Shown here: positions 31,622 to 44,204 of the stretch, one piece after another
How the letters are laid out: the number at the start of each line of letters is the position of its first letter
Position numbering within the stretch: position 1 is the stretch's first letter
NCBI GenBank assembly: GCA_009809945.1
Contig: WTPW01001108.1
Span: 107,156-171,155 of the forward strand
Origin: Gigaspora margarita
Taxonomy: Eukaryota; Glomeromycota; Glomeromycetes; Diversisporales; Gigasporaceae
Length of the DNA: 64,000 nucleotides
Direction: 5' to 3'
The notes under the pieces: model-generated
What the model was told of the DNA's origin: nothing
Databases searched by the model: none
The model's input: only the letters and a program-made list of their open reading frames with translations
Translations under genes and position numbers: made by a program

Positions 31622-31969
31622 CTTCCCATTCCACTGGTGCAAACCTTATATATTTTTTTTATGTAAAGTTACCACTATGGGAAAAGGCTTTTATTCAAGT
31701 AAGTCAGATCACAGGCGCCTCCAGGAGCACCCTGACATTTATTACATAAATAAGAGTACAACTAGCCACACGTACAACTTTTGGTTGTCTAATTTAAGTA
31801 GTCCGCCTGAAGGTTCTACACTAGCTGCCATATCTGCAACCCAACTAGGGGGTTATCTATTTAAACCCTCTGGTCTATACTCCTCCTACCAAATCCTTCT
31901 TGTATTACTAGTACAGTCCTCCGTTATATGAGTCAGTCAAGACCAGTCCCAGATGCTTGCAAAATCTCC
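31622..31969. other. Unclassified, relatively G+C-rich stretch
   Basis: The 106-codon open frame 31611-31931 would need a GTG start and overlaps the end of a foldback. No motif is recognised. It could be a remnant of unique host DNA between two inserted elements. Confidence 0.35.
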
Positions 31970-33256
31970 TTAGAACTAAAAACTTATGTTTTTGATATTT
32001 CTGCATTTACTTTTTTGATACTGATCGATATGCAAATCCTGGTAAAAATAAAAAATTTAAAAACTTGAATAAAGATATCTCAATAACTTTATATTTGAAT
32101 CTGATAATACCTTTTTGTTTTGAATTCTATGATTCATAGATTTCAAATAAAAAAATTTTCATCAAATTTAGCCATGTGGTTGTCAAGATATCTTTGCTCA
32201 AAATCAAAGAAAAATCAAAATGCCTATCAAAATAAAAGTTGCGCCAAATTTCTATCTAACTTTGAGCAAAGATATCTCAATAACTATCTGACCAAATTCA
32301 ATAAAACTTTTTTTGTTTGAATCCTATGGATTCATAGAATTCAAATAAAAAATTTTTATTGAATTTAGTCAAATGGTTATCAAGATATCTTTAGAGAAAA
32401 ATCAAACTGTCTATCAAAATAAAAGTTATAGCAAATTTTCTTTCTAACTTTGAGCAAAGATATCTCAATAACTATATAACTGAATTCAATAAACCTTTTT
32501 TTATTTGAATTCTATGGATTCATAGAATTCAAATAAAAAAATTTCATTGCATTTAATCAAGTGGTTGTCAAGATATCTTCACTCAAAAAAAATCAAAATG
32601 CATATCAAAATAAAATCTACGCAAATTTTCTTTCTAACTTTGAGCAAAGATTTCTCAACATCCACTTGACTAAATGCAATAAAAATTTTTTATTTAAATT
32701 TTATGAATGCATAAAATTGAAAGATAAAACCTTTTATCAAGTTTGAACAAACCATTATCAAGATATCTTTGTTTAAAGTTAGAGAGAAAATTTCTATTTT
32801 AATAGGCATTTTATTTTTCTCTAATTTTGAGCGAAGATACCTTGATAGCCACTTGACAAAATTTTATAAAAATTTTTTTATTCGAATTCTATGAATCCAT
32901 AAGATTCAACTAAAAAAAGTTTTATTGAATTTGGTCTGATGGTTATCAGGATATCTTCACTCAAAGTTAGAGAGGAATTTGGTGCAGCTTCTATTTTGAT
33001 AAGCATTTTGATTTTCTCTGATTTTGAGCGAAGATATCTCGACAAGCACATAGCTAAATTTGATGAAAATTTTTATTTAAATTTTATGAATCCATAGAAT
33101 TCAAAATAAAAAGGTATTATCAGATTCAAGTAAAAGTTGTCAAGATATCTTCGCTCAAAGTTTTTAAATTTTTTATTTTTACCGGGATCTGCACTGTTGA
33201 TCAGTATCAAAAAAATAAGTCAGAAGTATCAAAAATATAAGTTTTGCTCTACTGGT
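31970..33256. repeat. Foldback of GATATCTTTGCTC modules, relative of 29627
   Basis: Ends resemble those of 29627-30385 (AAAACTTATGTTTTTGAT, and the complement at 33230-33248). The interior is about ten alternating copies of GAGCAAAGATATCT around GAATTCTATGGATTC hairpins, as in 8821-9835. Frames 32120-32320 and 32561-32746 are shadows. Confidence 0.68.
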
Positions 33257-33600
33257 AGCTATCCTGCAACAAATTTTCCAGTCATGTAATTTTTTGTAGC
33301 ACAAACCAATCAAATTTTAAGATCAGGTATAACATGAAAATCAAAACAATCAAAACAATTAGTAGTACTATAGTTAGGGTTTGGGTTGGATGTTTGGTTA
33401 GAGTACTGCTAATACCAAATGTTTCAAAGAATTTTTTTGTTAATGCGCAGTAGATGATTTCATAGACAAACTTCAGAGTTATTAGTGATTTTTTATGAAA
33501 AATTATAAAAGTGATTTTTATATTACATCTGATCCTAAATTCAATTGGTTTGTGCTATGACAAAGTCACGTAACTTGAAAATTTTTGTGGGATAACTACA
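33254..33600. mobile_element. MITE of the TTAGGG-core group
   Basis: Ends GTAGCTATCCTGCAACAAA and the complement of GTAGTTATCCCACAAAAA. The core has TTAGGGTTTGGG and the TTTGTTAATGC block. Confidence 0.7.
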
Positions 33601-33639
33601 TAAGTTTAATTGAGGAACTATTGAGGATCGCCAATATTA

Positions 33640-34814
33640 TGGCACATCTTTTTTTTTCTAATAGCAAGTCCAAGCTACACTTATAGTGCAGCACATTCAA
33701 CTCATTACATACAATATCAATTTTTATAACAGTGAGTTCGAGCGTATACTATAGTGCGGCGCATTCAACTCAGTTTATATGACAACATCAACATAAAATA
33801 GTGATTTTGAGCCCATGCATGGTGTGCCACATTCAACTTGTCATACATGACAACATGACAATAGGCACTTTGAAATTATTAGTCTAGTGTGTATGTGAAC
33901 TGCTATAAAGGTATATATACAACTAACTGGGTCTCATTTCTGAACAAACAATTTAATTGTTTCTAATGTCACAGTTAAAAATTTTAACCTATGGCTTAAA
34001 TTCAAATTAGTAACACCAAAAGGCTCCAGTGACCCAAGCCAACTAAAATTACAAGACATTTAGGCTTGGAGATAATATTTGTTTTCAGAAGTTGTTTGTA
34101 TACAATGGGTGGAGACACAGGTTATTGTTGGCAATTGATTGTTGGCCCTTGGTTCACCATGAGTTATAGTACTCTTGGCTTGTAGAAATGATATAGGTAG
34201 CTTTAAGCATTAATGTTCACAGCCCGCAAGCACAAATGCTTCACAGCCTGGACATACATAGAAGTACAAAATACTAAAACACAGTAGTTCTTAATAACTC
34301 AGAAAATATGTTAGGCCTGAGATTTTATACTATTATAATTAGATCAGACAATGTCTCAGATTACGATTGCTTGATTATATAGTTATAATAATAATCACAA
34401 TTCTTATATTGTAGTAGTTTAGTTTTATTGTATTCTTTATTATTTTGCTATTGCATTGTTTTAGTGCAGTCTTTATTTAATGCTATTATAATAAATTACC
34501 CACCCCAACTGATGGCACACTACAAATGATTAAATATTTTGAAATCGATTCTGTATTTAGAATCAATTCTAAAGAATATAATCATCTTATATTATCTACT
34601 TAGAAGTTTAAAATTATTATTAAATATTTCTGCCTTTAGATACATATTTAAGAAAAAGTAATAGCTATGTTTAATATTAAATCACATTTTGTCATTAAAA
34701 ATATTAAGCCCATATCTGTACTTAGCCATTTTTAATAGATGTATTTTGTTAATATGTATTATCTTAATAAAATTTTAGCCATTTTTAATGACTGCATTCG
34801 TTGTTAATGTGCAT
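33640..34814. other. Unassigned DNA with three imperfect 85-bp repeats
   Basis: 33650-33870 repeats a unit holding TAGTGCRGCRCATTCAACTC three times. After that (33900-34500) there is no recognisable gene, though composition is more balanced than nearby. Confidence 0.5.
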
Positions 34815-34955
34815 TACCATAAACTGCTGGATACAAGACCCAGGTCTCTTTCATTCTATCAAAAAAACTAATTATAAAAAAAAAAGAAATTAATTAGTAA
34901 AAAATGAGAGTAGGTCTGATATATGAGGGGATCTTGTATTTAGCAGTTTATGGTA
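34815..34955. mobile_element. Short MITE, TACCATAAACTGCTGG ends
   Basis: TACCATAAACTGCTGGATAC and the complement of TACCATAAACTGCTAAATAC. Central A-rich loop. Confidence 0.7.
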
Positions 34956-35027
34956 TTTTATTTAAACTTTAAACTGATAGTTTATACTTAGCCAATTAAC
35001 AGTGGCTATATTTGTTATTTTTTTTTT

Positions 35028-36298
35028 AAGGTGCGGCCTTGCTTATATCTTTATTGAGTAATTTATATAAGAGGTTGCTGATAGCAATGACTTAAATTGT
35101 ACAGTGACAAATACATATAAACTACATGCAAGAATAAAAGCTCAAACTAATTTATCTGTGACCTAAACCTACTAGAGTGGTCAAGACTCACCTAGATTTG
35201 GATGGTTAAAATATGATTAGTGGGAATACTGTATTTGATCCACATAGTGGACCAAATACTGATTTTGCAAATTGCCTGCCCTATTAGCAGGCATGTGTTA
35301 TTGTCTAAGTGTAACTAGTCAGGAAGACCACAAAGGCAGCTATAAGTAGGTACTATGTATTGACAGGATTTAGACTGAGAGAAGTGGTGCACTGGTAGCA
35401 GTTGAGTATGGTTGTGTTTAAGTGTAATATTGTTAGACTTCTTTCATTGGGCAAATGTAAAACAGTATGGCTTTCATATTTGTTCATAAACTTCATCAGA
35501 TATTTCAAGGAGGATCTTGACGACTATCTGAAAAGCTTGCTTGTATAGGATGTTGAAAGGTTGTAATAATTGGATTAGGGGCTAGGATCAGTTCTCTAAT
35601 AGTAGAGTATAGGAAGTAGGGATCTAGAAATGTAGTAGTAGGGTTAAAGGACAGATGTGTGTGAATTGCTTATATAAGGTCAGTTAGTTGACCAGGGGAT
35701 AAGTCTGTGTCTGCACTTTGTATGATTTTCAATATAGCTGAGTGAATAATTTGGTTAAGAAAAGAGGTTTTTTTGCAAGTTAGCCAGTAGGTAGAGGATG
35801 CAGGGAGATTATAGTGAAAGCAGTTAGGTGAGAGAAATGTATTAGGGAGTATGCTATAGAAATGTGAGTAGGTAGGCAGATTGTTAAGAAGGATTTTGAT
35901 TTTGAAGAATTTGAGATGGTTCAGTTTGGGGTTTGTAAAATTATTGGAGCTCTTTTGATTGTTATTAAAGTAGAGCCAGATGGTATTCCAGTCTATGAAG
36001 TGTGAAAAATATGCTCACTCTGAGATGCGTCTCTGTAAGGACCACATTGTGATGATATGTGCCTTGTATATGTTTTTAATGAAGCATCTGGTAGACCCTT
36101 CTACTGGGTGCTTTTCCCATTGCAAGAAGAAGGGAGGGTTATGAATGTTGGCATGGTTGAATAGTAGTTTGTATGCACTGGAGTGGTTTCTGGCTAGGAG
36201 GTCTGCTTGGTTGTTGAAGCTGTTGTCTGCATGTACTTTGACTTAGAGAACTTCCAGAAATCAGTTGATTTCTGGGTGGATGGGTGGGTTAGCTGAAG
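35028..36298 (-). pseudogene. LINE 3' part, copy 3, interrupted
   Basis: From about 36240 downward the minus strand reads VHADNSFNNQADLLARNH (RNase H C-terminal end), then QWEKHPVEGSTRCF and a C-terminal domain as in 1690-2760, and ends in the shared tail and a T-run at about 35010-35028. A stop follows RRISE near 36020. The element 36309-38252 separates it from its upstream piece at 38263-38340. Confidence 0.75.
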
Positions 36299-36636
36299 TA
36301 TCAGGTGTAATTCCAGCCAAAATTTCATAATTCCAGCCAAAGATACAAAATTATTTTTGACCAAAATTTAGATCTATTAATAATTTTAATAATTGATAAC
36401 TTTTGATCTACTGGACCAAATTTGATGATCTAACCACCAAAATGATCCTCTCAATAAGAGGATTCTAGCAAGCCCAAAATTATAAAAATTTAATCACAAG
36501 AACCTATAATCAGAATAGAGTTGTGTTATTATAAAAGTTCTATAATTTATTAAATAATTATAAACCATTTATAGTAATACAAATTTATTCTGATCCTAGG
36601 ATCCTGTAATTGGATTTTAACAATTTTGGACTTGCT

Positions 36637-38112
36637 TAGTGCTCCTAAGTCTGGTTTGGGTCCAGTCTGGGTTCGAACTGGACTCAAACTCTAAAATTTA
36701 CTCAGTTTCAAACTCAAACTCAAAATCAATCATATGTTCAGTCCAGGTTTGGTCTGAAGCTTGCAAACTAATTTTAGTCAAATATACATATATATATTTT
36801 TTGATGCTGAACAAGTTTACTAGTGCAAGTAGTTAGAATTGATTAGTAAAATTTAGAGAATCTTAGCAATTTGTAAAATTTTATTAATAAAATTATTAAA
36901 AATATCCAATTGTATAAAATTTTACTAATTTATTCTCACTTCTTTTACTAAGTAAACTTGTTAAGCATTAAAAAATACATCATGTTGGTATATTTTATTT
37001 TGTATTTTATTAATTTGAATAAAAGATGCTTAATTTTGAAAATTTTTATCAAAAATCCAAAATTAGGCATCTTTTCTTCAAATTTTATAAAATACATAAT
37101 AAACTATGCTGATACAATGTGTATTTTGATGCTATACAAGTTTACTTAGTGCAAGAAGTTAGAATCAATTAGTAAAATTTAGAGAATAATAGCAATTTGT
37201 AAAATTTTATTAATAAAATTATTAAAAATATCAAATTATATAAAAGTTTACTAATTTAATCCTATTTATTTCACTAAGTAAACTTGTTAAGCATTAAAAA
37301 ATACATCATGTCAGCATATTTTATTTTGTATTTTATAAAATTTAAATAAAAGATGCTTAATTTTGAAAATTTTCATCAAAAATTCAAAATTAGGCATCTT
37401 TTCTTCAAATTTTATAAAATACCAAATAAAATATGCCGATACGATGTATATTTTGATGCTAAATAAGTTTACTTAGTGCAATAAGTTAGGATCAATTAGT
37501 AATATTTAAAGATTCATAGCAATTTGTAAAATTTTATTAATAAAATTATTAAAAATATCAAATTGTATAATATTTTACTAATTTAATATCACTTATTTCA
37601 CTAAGTAAACTTGTTTAGCATCAAAATATACATAATAATAGCATATTTTAATTTGTATTTGATATAATTTGAATAAAAGATGCTTAATTTTGCAAATTTT
37701 TATAAAAAATCCAAAATTAGGCATCGTTTCTTCAAATTTTATAAAATATAAAATAACATATGCCATTATAATGTATTTTTTGATTCTAAACAAGTTTACT
37801 TAGTGAAATAAGTTAGATAAAGTTAGTAAAATTACATATAATTTGATATTTTTGATAATTTTATTAATGAAATTCTACAAATTGTTATGATTCTCTAAAT
37901 TTTACTAATCTATTCTAACTTCTTGCATAAGTAAACTTGTTCAACATCAAAAAATACATATAAGTATATCAGATTCAAACTAATTTACAAATGTTGGACC
38001 AATTCGCACTGAACTCAAACTTTACTAAGAGTTTGAATGAGTCTGGTCCAAAATTCAAACCTGGACCTGAACTTACCCAATCCCAGTCTGGTCCAGGTTT
38101 GTAAAAGCACTA
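36637..38112. mobile_element. hAT-like element with CTGGTC/AAACTC oligomers
   Basis: Ends TAGTGCT and AGCACTA. 8-bp flanks GACTTGCT and GGCTTGCT differ at one base. Oligomer arms at 36640-36780 and 37980-38110 surround a tandem array. Confidence 0.75.
36790..37975 (+). repeat. Tandem array, period about 328 bp, 3.6 copies
   Basis: AAGTTTACTTAGTGCAA-type starts at about 36801, 37129, 37456 and 37784. Each unit is itself palindromic (TTAGCAATTTGTAAAATTTT, AAGATGCTTAATTTTG and complement). Single units also occur near 5590, 44890 and 45560. Frames 36958-37149 and 37593-37793 come from it. Confidence 0.82.
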
Positions 38113-38252
38113 GGCTTGCTAGAATTTTCTCATTAAGAGAATCATTTTGGTAGTTAAATCATCTAATTTGGTCCAATAAAACAAAAGTTATTTACTATTA
38201 AATATTATATCTAACTTTTTAATATTCGTAAAATCTGATTGGCTAATTGGGG

Positions 38253-39017
38253 TATCAGGTGTGGATAGGTGGGGGTAGGCTCATAGTAAACAAAAATCAG
38301 CTGATTTCTGGAAGCTCCCTAAAGCGAGCAAGAATTTATATATAATGTATATTGTTAAATAAAAGAATTGAGGGGACTATAGTGAGATTGTGACTAATGC
38401 AAATATGACTATTGTAGGGTTATACTGTATAACCTTACTTGTTACTATGTTTATCTAAATCAGAAGGGCATTTTTACAAAACTTATCAAAAAGATTTAAG
38501 GCAATTTGCAATTATAAAAGAGGCTATAATTAAAAATATATAAGGACAGTGTAGTCGTGGGACAGCTTTGGACAATGATTTGGACAATTTTGGACAATTT
38601 TGGACAATTAAATGAAGTAAAATTACTTAAAATTTTATTAAGATAACTTATTTTAATTTTAACTGAAATGTGTTTAGCACCTAAAAAAATATATAGTTAT
38701 ATATTGTTTAGATAGATTTATTAATTATTAAAGCCTGGACAAGCTTTGGACAATCTTGAATGTTTGGACAATTTTGGACATGAACAAGCCAAAAAAGGCT
38801 ATGAACAGCCAAAATGTACAACACTGTATGAAGATACTAATAATAATAATTGTTTAATTTATGATAAATAATTGTATTTATTAGTAACAAAGTATAAAGA
38901 CTTAATATTGAACTTGGGTTCATATTTTGTTGTTTTTATATTTTTGAAATTATACAAGTTTAGGGAACTATATCTATTATATGTGCAATATATGCTATAT
39001 CTACTACTAATAAAATA
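38253..39017. other. LINE remnant, then unassigned DNA
   Basis: 38263-38340 continues the LINE (AATCAGCTGATTTCTGGAAG matches about 36255). The remainder, apart from 38547-38826, shows nothing recognisable. The frames 38859-39047 (minus) and 38872-39054 (plus) are A+T-rich shadows. Confidence 0.5.
38547..38826. mobile_element. hAT-like MITE of TTTGGACAA oligomers
   Basis: Ends CAGTGTAGTCGTGGGAC and the complement of CAGTGTTGTACATTTTGG. Flanks TATAAGGA and TATGAAGA agree at 6 of 8. The interior repeats TTTGGACAATTTTGGACAAT. Confidence 0.72.
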
Positions 39018-39149
39018 TGGTCCGGTGCAAAAAGTTCTGTACCTCAAGCTCTAAAATTAATATTGTCTATATATAAAAGTTTTTAATTTAGCAATTTATT
39101 TATAATTTTTTTATACCAAGTAAAGTAGGTTCTGAACTATTTTTTAATA

Positions 39150-39323
39150 CAGTCAGACCTCTCTAAATGCAAGTTGTTGGATCAAACTTTTGATAGCTTG
39201 CATTTAGAGAACAATAAAAAAAATTGCATTTATAGAGGTTAGAAATATATTTGGGCCAGAATTTAAGGATACATTTAGAGAGGTGTTGCATTTAGGAGGG
39301 TTGCATTTAGGGAGGTCTGACTG
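39150..39323. mobile_element. Tc1/mariner-type MITE, CAGTCAGACCTC
   Basis: Ends CAGTCAGACCTCTCTAAATG and complement, TA flanks, 174 bp, nested in 39018-41050. Confidence 0.88.
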
Positions 39324-39944
39324 TATATTTTTTGCTACTTTTTTATAAATATTTTGTTGAGCAATAAATTTTTATAATAATTCAATTAAATTAAAAAAAA
39401 ATAGATTTTTTTTTAAAAATTTTAGATTTTAGGCATTTTTACAAGCTATATGCAGTATAACGGGATTGTACTATGCAAGTGCATAGCCATGCATATACTA
39501 AATATATGGTTAAAATTTTAGCTTAATTAGATCAGTAGTTGTCAGGAAATAAAATTTTAAAGTTAATAGTCAATTTACTATAGTACAAAAGTTGTACAAA
39601 ATTACTAGTAATTTTTGTACAACTTTGTACTACATAGTAAATTGACTATTAAACTTTAAAAATTTATTTCTCAACACTACAAGTCCAATTAAGCTAAAAT
39701 TTTAACCAAATATTTAGTATATGCATGGCTATGTACTTGCATAGTACAATTTCATTATACTGTATATAGCTTGCAAAAATGCCTAAAATCTAAATTTTTT
39801 TAAAAAAATCTATTTTTTTAATTTAATTGCATTATTATAAAAATTTATTGCTCGACAAAATATTTATAAAAAAGTAACAAAAAATATATCAAAAGATAGC
39901 TCAGAACCTACCTTACTTGGTATAAAATAATTATAAATAAATTG

Positions 39945-40979
39945 TTAAGAGTAGAGTGTACGTAAATCATTTATCATGTGATATGTATTGCAAATTTTTT
40001 TGTATAACTGATTATATAGTAAACACCACTCTGATTGGGTAATCATTAGGGTTCGTTTTTTGATGCATTTAAGGTTAGCAGGTTGTATAGATATCAAGAA
40101 TACAATTTATGCAATATGAAAATCAATATATGAAGGTACAAGGCTTTAGATGACCCCCTAATTTAGAAATAATTTTACTATTTGTTTTCTTGTATAACAC
40201 TAGCAAATTTGAAGCCCCCAGACAAATTTAACTATATAATAAAGTATATTTTTTTAAAATAATACAAACCCTGAAGATTTTACTACTATAAATAGAAGGT
40301 TTAATTTGTATATTACCAAATTTTGTAAAGATTGATTATGGTTTTAAAAATTTTTATTAGTAGTATTTACAAATTTTGTATAAAATCCCAATGTATTACC
40401 AAAATCATATGATAAATAATCTATGCATACCGTATATTCCCAAAAATAAGCTACCTATTTTTGTACGATTTTAAGTAAAAAAAATGGGGGGTAGCTTATT
40501 TTCGGGTAAAAGAGGTTTTTAGCGATCGTAAGTAGTCACTACATATTAAAGTCAAAATTTTACTATGTAAATCGATCAAAATCGCTTAAGTAAATTTATT
40601 AAAGATATCAAAATGCATATACTTCAAAATTTTCATGCAAATCGGAGAACTTATTATTATTTGAGTTTTAGTTTTTACGTTCGTCGTATATATTTTTTAA
40701 AAATTTTTTAATTTTTCTGTCGAACATAAAAATTAAAATTCAAATAATAAAAAGTTTTCCGATTTGCATAAAAATTTCAGAGTATATGCATTTTGATCTT
40801 CTAATTAAGTTTACTTAAGCGATTATAAACGATTTATATAGTAAAATTTAGCCTTTACTATGTAGCGACCATCATCGATCATGGGGGTAGCTTATTTTCG
40901 AGTAAAAGAGGTTTTTATATTTTTTGATTTAAACAGGGAAGTAGCTTATTTTCAGGAATCTATGGTACTCTATCCTTAA
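39945..40979. mobile_element. MITE with TTAAGAGTAGAGTG ends, hosting a foldback
   Basis: TTAAGAGTAGAGTGTACGTA at the left and ATGATAAATAATCTATGCAT plus GTACTCTATCCTTAA at the right. Split by the AAAATAAGCTACC foldback at 40429-40963. Diverged relative of 8182-8539. Confidence 0.72.
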
Positions 40980-41052
40980 AATTAAAAAACTTTTATATAT
41001 AGACAACATTAATTTTAGAGCTTGAGATGCAGAACTTTTTATACAGACCATA

Positions 41053-42057
41053 TATAGTATTTGTAATATAAATAAAATATATAAAATAAATAACATATAT
41101 ATGATTAAAATATGTAGGAAATGTGCTTCAAAAATGACATGTTTTATATAAATTACATGCAATGAATTTGCTGCAATCATCATCTAGCCAATCAGATTGT
41201 ACTCTTATAGTTAAATAGTCATGAATTATAATCTTATCATCTATTGGTCAGATTTGGATGATCTATAGCTCGTTAGAACTGTCTCAATGAGCCAATTCAA
41301 ATAATAGTAGGTTTATCCCATTCTGATTGCTAGATCAAGAGTTATAGTCACTTTTGTGTTTTTATAGCAATTTTTACAGTTCAATAATACTAAAGTTAAA
41401 ATTTTTGTTTATAATATAAACTCTTTTTTTGCCAAAATAATCTATTTTAGGCTTCTAAGTAAACTTGTTTAACAGGTAATTCTACTTGTATCAAGGTCAA
41501 AATGCATTTATTTAAACCTTTTACTAAGTAAAAAATAGGTTAAAGCTAAAAAAATTTTTTCTAACTTTACCCATTTTTTACTTAGTAAAAGGTCTAAAAA
41601 AAACATTTTTTGACTTTAATACAAGTAGAATTACTTGCTAAACAAGTTTATTTAGAAGCCCAAAGCAAGTTATCTTAACAAAAAAGAAGTTTATATTACA
41701 AACCAAAAATTTTTAACTTTAGTATATAGCTAATCTGTATTTTTGTCAAGATAACCTATATTTTGCTACTAAGTAAAGTTGTTCAAAACATAATTTTACA
41801 TATAATTACTAATTTAAAATTAATAAATTTTTGTTTTTGCAAATTTACATTTTGAAATTGTACAAAATTAACAAAATTTTAACTTGCTTTTTAATTCAAT
41901 TTTTGCTTTTTTTCTTGTTCTATATAACTATAAAATTTAATTTTAAATTAATAAGTTAGATTTAAAAGAATCTTAATCCAAAGTTATATAGTAAATTTAT
42001 ATATTTTTTAAAATTTTAATTATAGATATATATCAATAAAAGAGGACCCCAAATATA
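41053..42057. other. Palindromic debris, CTTCTAAGTAAACTTG type
   Basis: 41400-41720 is a palindrome centred near 41545. 41230-41370 holds one copy of the CTACTGGTCC module. 41720-42000 resembles 5870-6110 and 53090-53300. No gene. Confidence 0.6.
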
Positions 42058-42059
42058 TA

Positions 42060-42451
42060 CAGTTCTGGACAGCACAAGATATTCTATTTTAATAGATTTT
42101 TTAAAAATAATATAATTTGATAAAAAATTATTAAATACAAAAACCCTCTTACAAATTAATAGTTTGTAACTAAAACTATATTTTTATAATAGGATTTTCT
42201 TTTATTTTTATTTTTAACATTATTATATTAGTTTAAACTTTGTTATTTTATATATAAATTGAAAATATGGCACTTAATATATATATGTGTGTGTTATATT
42301 AGTTGGACCAATAATAATTAACTATAAAATACTAAATTTGGTGCTTTTAGTAGTTTTTTGCAAAAAGTAGATATCTTATACTGTCTTTACTTAAATTTGG
42401 CACTTTTTTAATAATAAAATAAAAGTGTATATCTTATACTATCTGGAACTG
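42060..42451. mobile_element. Tc1/mariner-type MITE, CAGTTCTGGACAGC
   Basis: Ends CAGTTCTGGACAGCACAAGA and the complement of CAGTTCCAGATAGTATAAG, TA flanks, 392 bp. The ends resemble those of 337-778 (CAGTACCGGACAGC). Confidence 0.85.
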
Positions 42452-42453
42452 TA

Positions 42454-43127
42454 GTACAGAGGAGATCATATATTATGTATTTTAGCAAAAAACTCCAAAA
42501 TTTAGAAAGCAAAAAAACAGGGTTTGGCAATTATCTTGGCATTTAGTAGTTCAATTTGAATAAAGTTTTTTTTTAAATAAAGCTCTTAGTAAGGCGCATC
42601 TGACAAAAAAAAGTTTATTTAATTCTGATTACTTGATCAAAGTTATTTAACAAATATAGTTTTGTTATTTTTAGCAAATTAGATCAAAATTGGCCAAAAG
42701 CATGTTATAACCTATATAATAAATGGTCAGAGTCCTAATAAAAGGAGCATGCTTACTTATTGCTAATTAATTATATTTTCTTGTACCAAAATATGCATCA
42801 AAACAGTATAATTTATTGGAAAAGTTTTTCTATACACTAATATAGTTATGCACTTCTCTATATAAACAATAATTATTAGACCATTTTTTCATACAATGTT
42901 ATATTACTTTTCAATTCTTCTACAGAAAATATCTGGCTATTAAACATATAATTGAACTGGGCTAGCAATTTTTTTGGTTAAAATAAATTCTTTGTCTTAA
43001 TAATAATTGTTTTTTTATTAAAGTATTTTGTTTTTTTTTGTTTTGCTTACTTATTATTAATTTTTATTAGCTTGTCACTTTTGCCATTGGTGTTATTGTT
43101 GTTATTGGTGTCTTGTTATTACTTGTA
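42454..43127. other. Unassigned DNA and start of a microsatellite
   Basis: 42460-42660 has a diffuse relation to the palindromic modules. 43072-43125 is an imperfect TTATTGTTGTTATTGG repeat. Confidence 0.45.
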
Positions 43128-43300
43128 CAGCAAGGCCTCTATAAGTGCATGCTGTTAGGACCAAGAATTAACAACATACACTTAAAGAACAATATAATAA
43201 AGTGCAGTTATAAAGGGTATATATATTTTTTGGCCAGAATTGAGAGTGCATTTAGAAAGAGTGTGCACTTATAGAGGGTGCACTTATGGAGGTTTTACTG
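43128..43300. mobile_element. Tc1/mariner-type MITE inside a microsatellite
   Basis: Ends CAGCAAGGCCTCTATAAGTG and the complement of CAGTAAAACCTCCATAAGTG, TA flanks, 173 bp. The surrounding TTATTGTTGG/TTATTATTATC repeat continues on both sides (43072-43125, 43303-43395). A shortened relative is at 48056. Confidence 0.85.
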
Positions 43301-43765
43301 TATCTTGCTGTTATTGGTGCTATTATTATTATCATTGTTGGTATTGTTGTCTTATTGGTATTATTATCATTATTAGTATTACTATTAGATTTTATATATT
43401 GATTTTGCATTGCTAGTGGCCTTGTGAAATAGTCTTGCATTTTATAGAGGATCTTGTAAAGTGGTCTCACATCTTGCAGAAAATCTGATGAGGTGGACTT
43501 GCATGTTTCTCAATGTTTTTGTAGGAGTTTCTTATAGAATGTGATCTTATTTGTTTTTCTAGAACATTTTTGTGAAATGATTTTATATTCTTTTTTGGTG
43601 TTCTAATAAGTGGTCTTGTGCATTTTTTCTCTTGACTTGCTTTGTTGGGTCTGGAAATTGCCAGATCATGAAATTAGTAGCTCTTAATGAGTAGTTAGTT
43701 TGTTTTTTATAATACTCTGGTATTTGCTAACTATTCTTTTCTCTTCTTTGGCTTGTTTAGATTTT

Positions 43766-44204
43766 GCATATGGGCTAATTTAAGAAATTTATAAATAAAG
43801 CATATTTTTTTAAAACTTTAAAGCTAAATAACTCTTGATCTACTGGTCTGTTTTAAATAATTTTACTACCAAAATGTTCACCTCTTTGAGACGATTCCAA
43901 CAAGCCCAAAATCATTAAAATCCAATCACAGGGTCATGAAAAATGCGCTATCAAATAGGTGATGCACCTGAAATTGGTTTGATCTATATTAAACCAATTT
44001 CAGAGCATCACCTATTTGATAGTGCATTTTCTCATGAACCTGTAATTGGATTTTAATGATTTTGGGCTTCTTGGAATCGTCTCAAAGAGGTGAACATTTT
44101 GGTAGTAAAATCATTTAAAACAGACCAGCAGATCAAGAGTTATTTAGCTTTAAAGTTTAAAAAAAATACGCTTTATTTATAAATTTCTTAAATCAGCCCA
44201 TATG
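43766..44204. repeat. Near-perfect 440-bp palindrome
   Basis: Arms begin TATGGGCTAATTTAAGAAAT and close with its complement. The centre is near 43985. Each arm carries the CTACTGGTCTGTTTTAAATA module with a GAGACGATTC part and AATCCAATCACAGG. Confidence 0.82.

Larger units (their letters stand above)
36309..38252. mobile_element. Palindromic element inserted in LINE copy 3
   Basis: Flanked by a perfect 10-bp duplication TATCAGGTGT (36299-36308, 38253-38262), suggesting a Mutator-like 9-10 bp target. Arms carry the CTACTGGACCAAATTTGATG module and a CCTCTCAATAAGAGG hairpin. Split by 36637-38112. Confidence 0.75.
39018..41050. mobile_element. Palindromic TA-flanked element, GGTCCGGTGC type, copy 1
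   Basis: Ends TGGTCCGGTGCAAAAAGTTC and the complement of TGGTCTGTATAAAAAGTTCT, with TA on both sides. Arms fold about 39605. Interrupted by 39150-39323 in one arm and 39945-40979 in the other. Related to 51210-52699. Confidence 0.8.

Noticed and set aside
31611-31931. A 106-codon open frame
   Set aside because: It starts at GTG, overlaps the end of a foldback element, and shows no domain or paralogue.
38859-41183. Frames 38859-39047, 38872-39054 and 40929-41183
   Set aside because: They sit at complementary ends of one palindromic element, so they are shadows of an inverted repeat.
43252-43470. An Asn/Thr/Ile-rich frame on the minus strand
   Set aside because: It is microsatellite sequence interrupted by a MITE.
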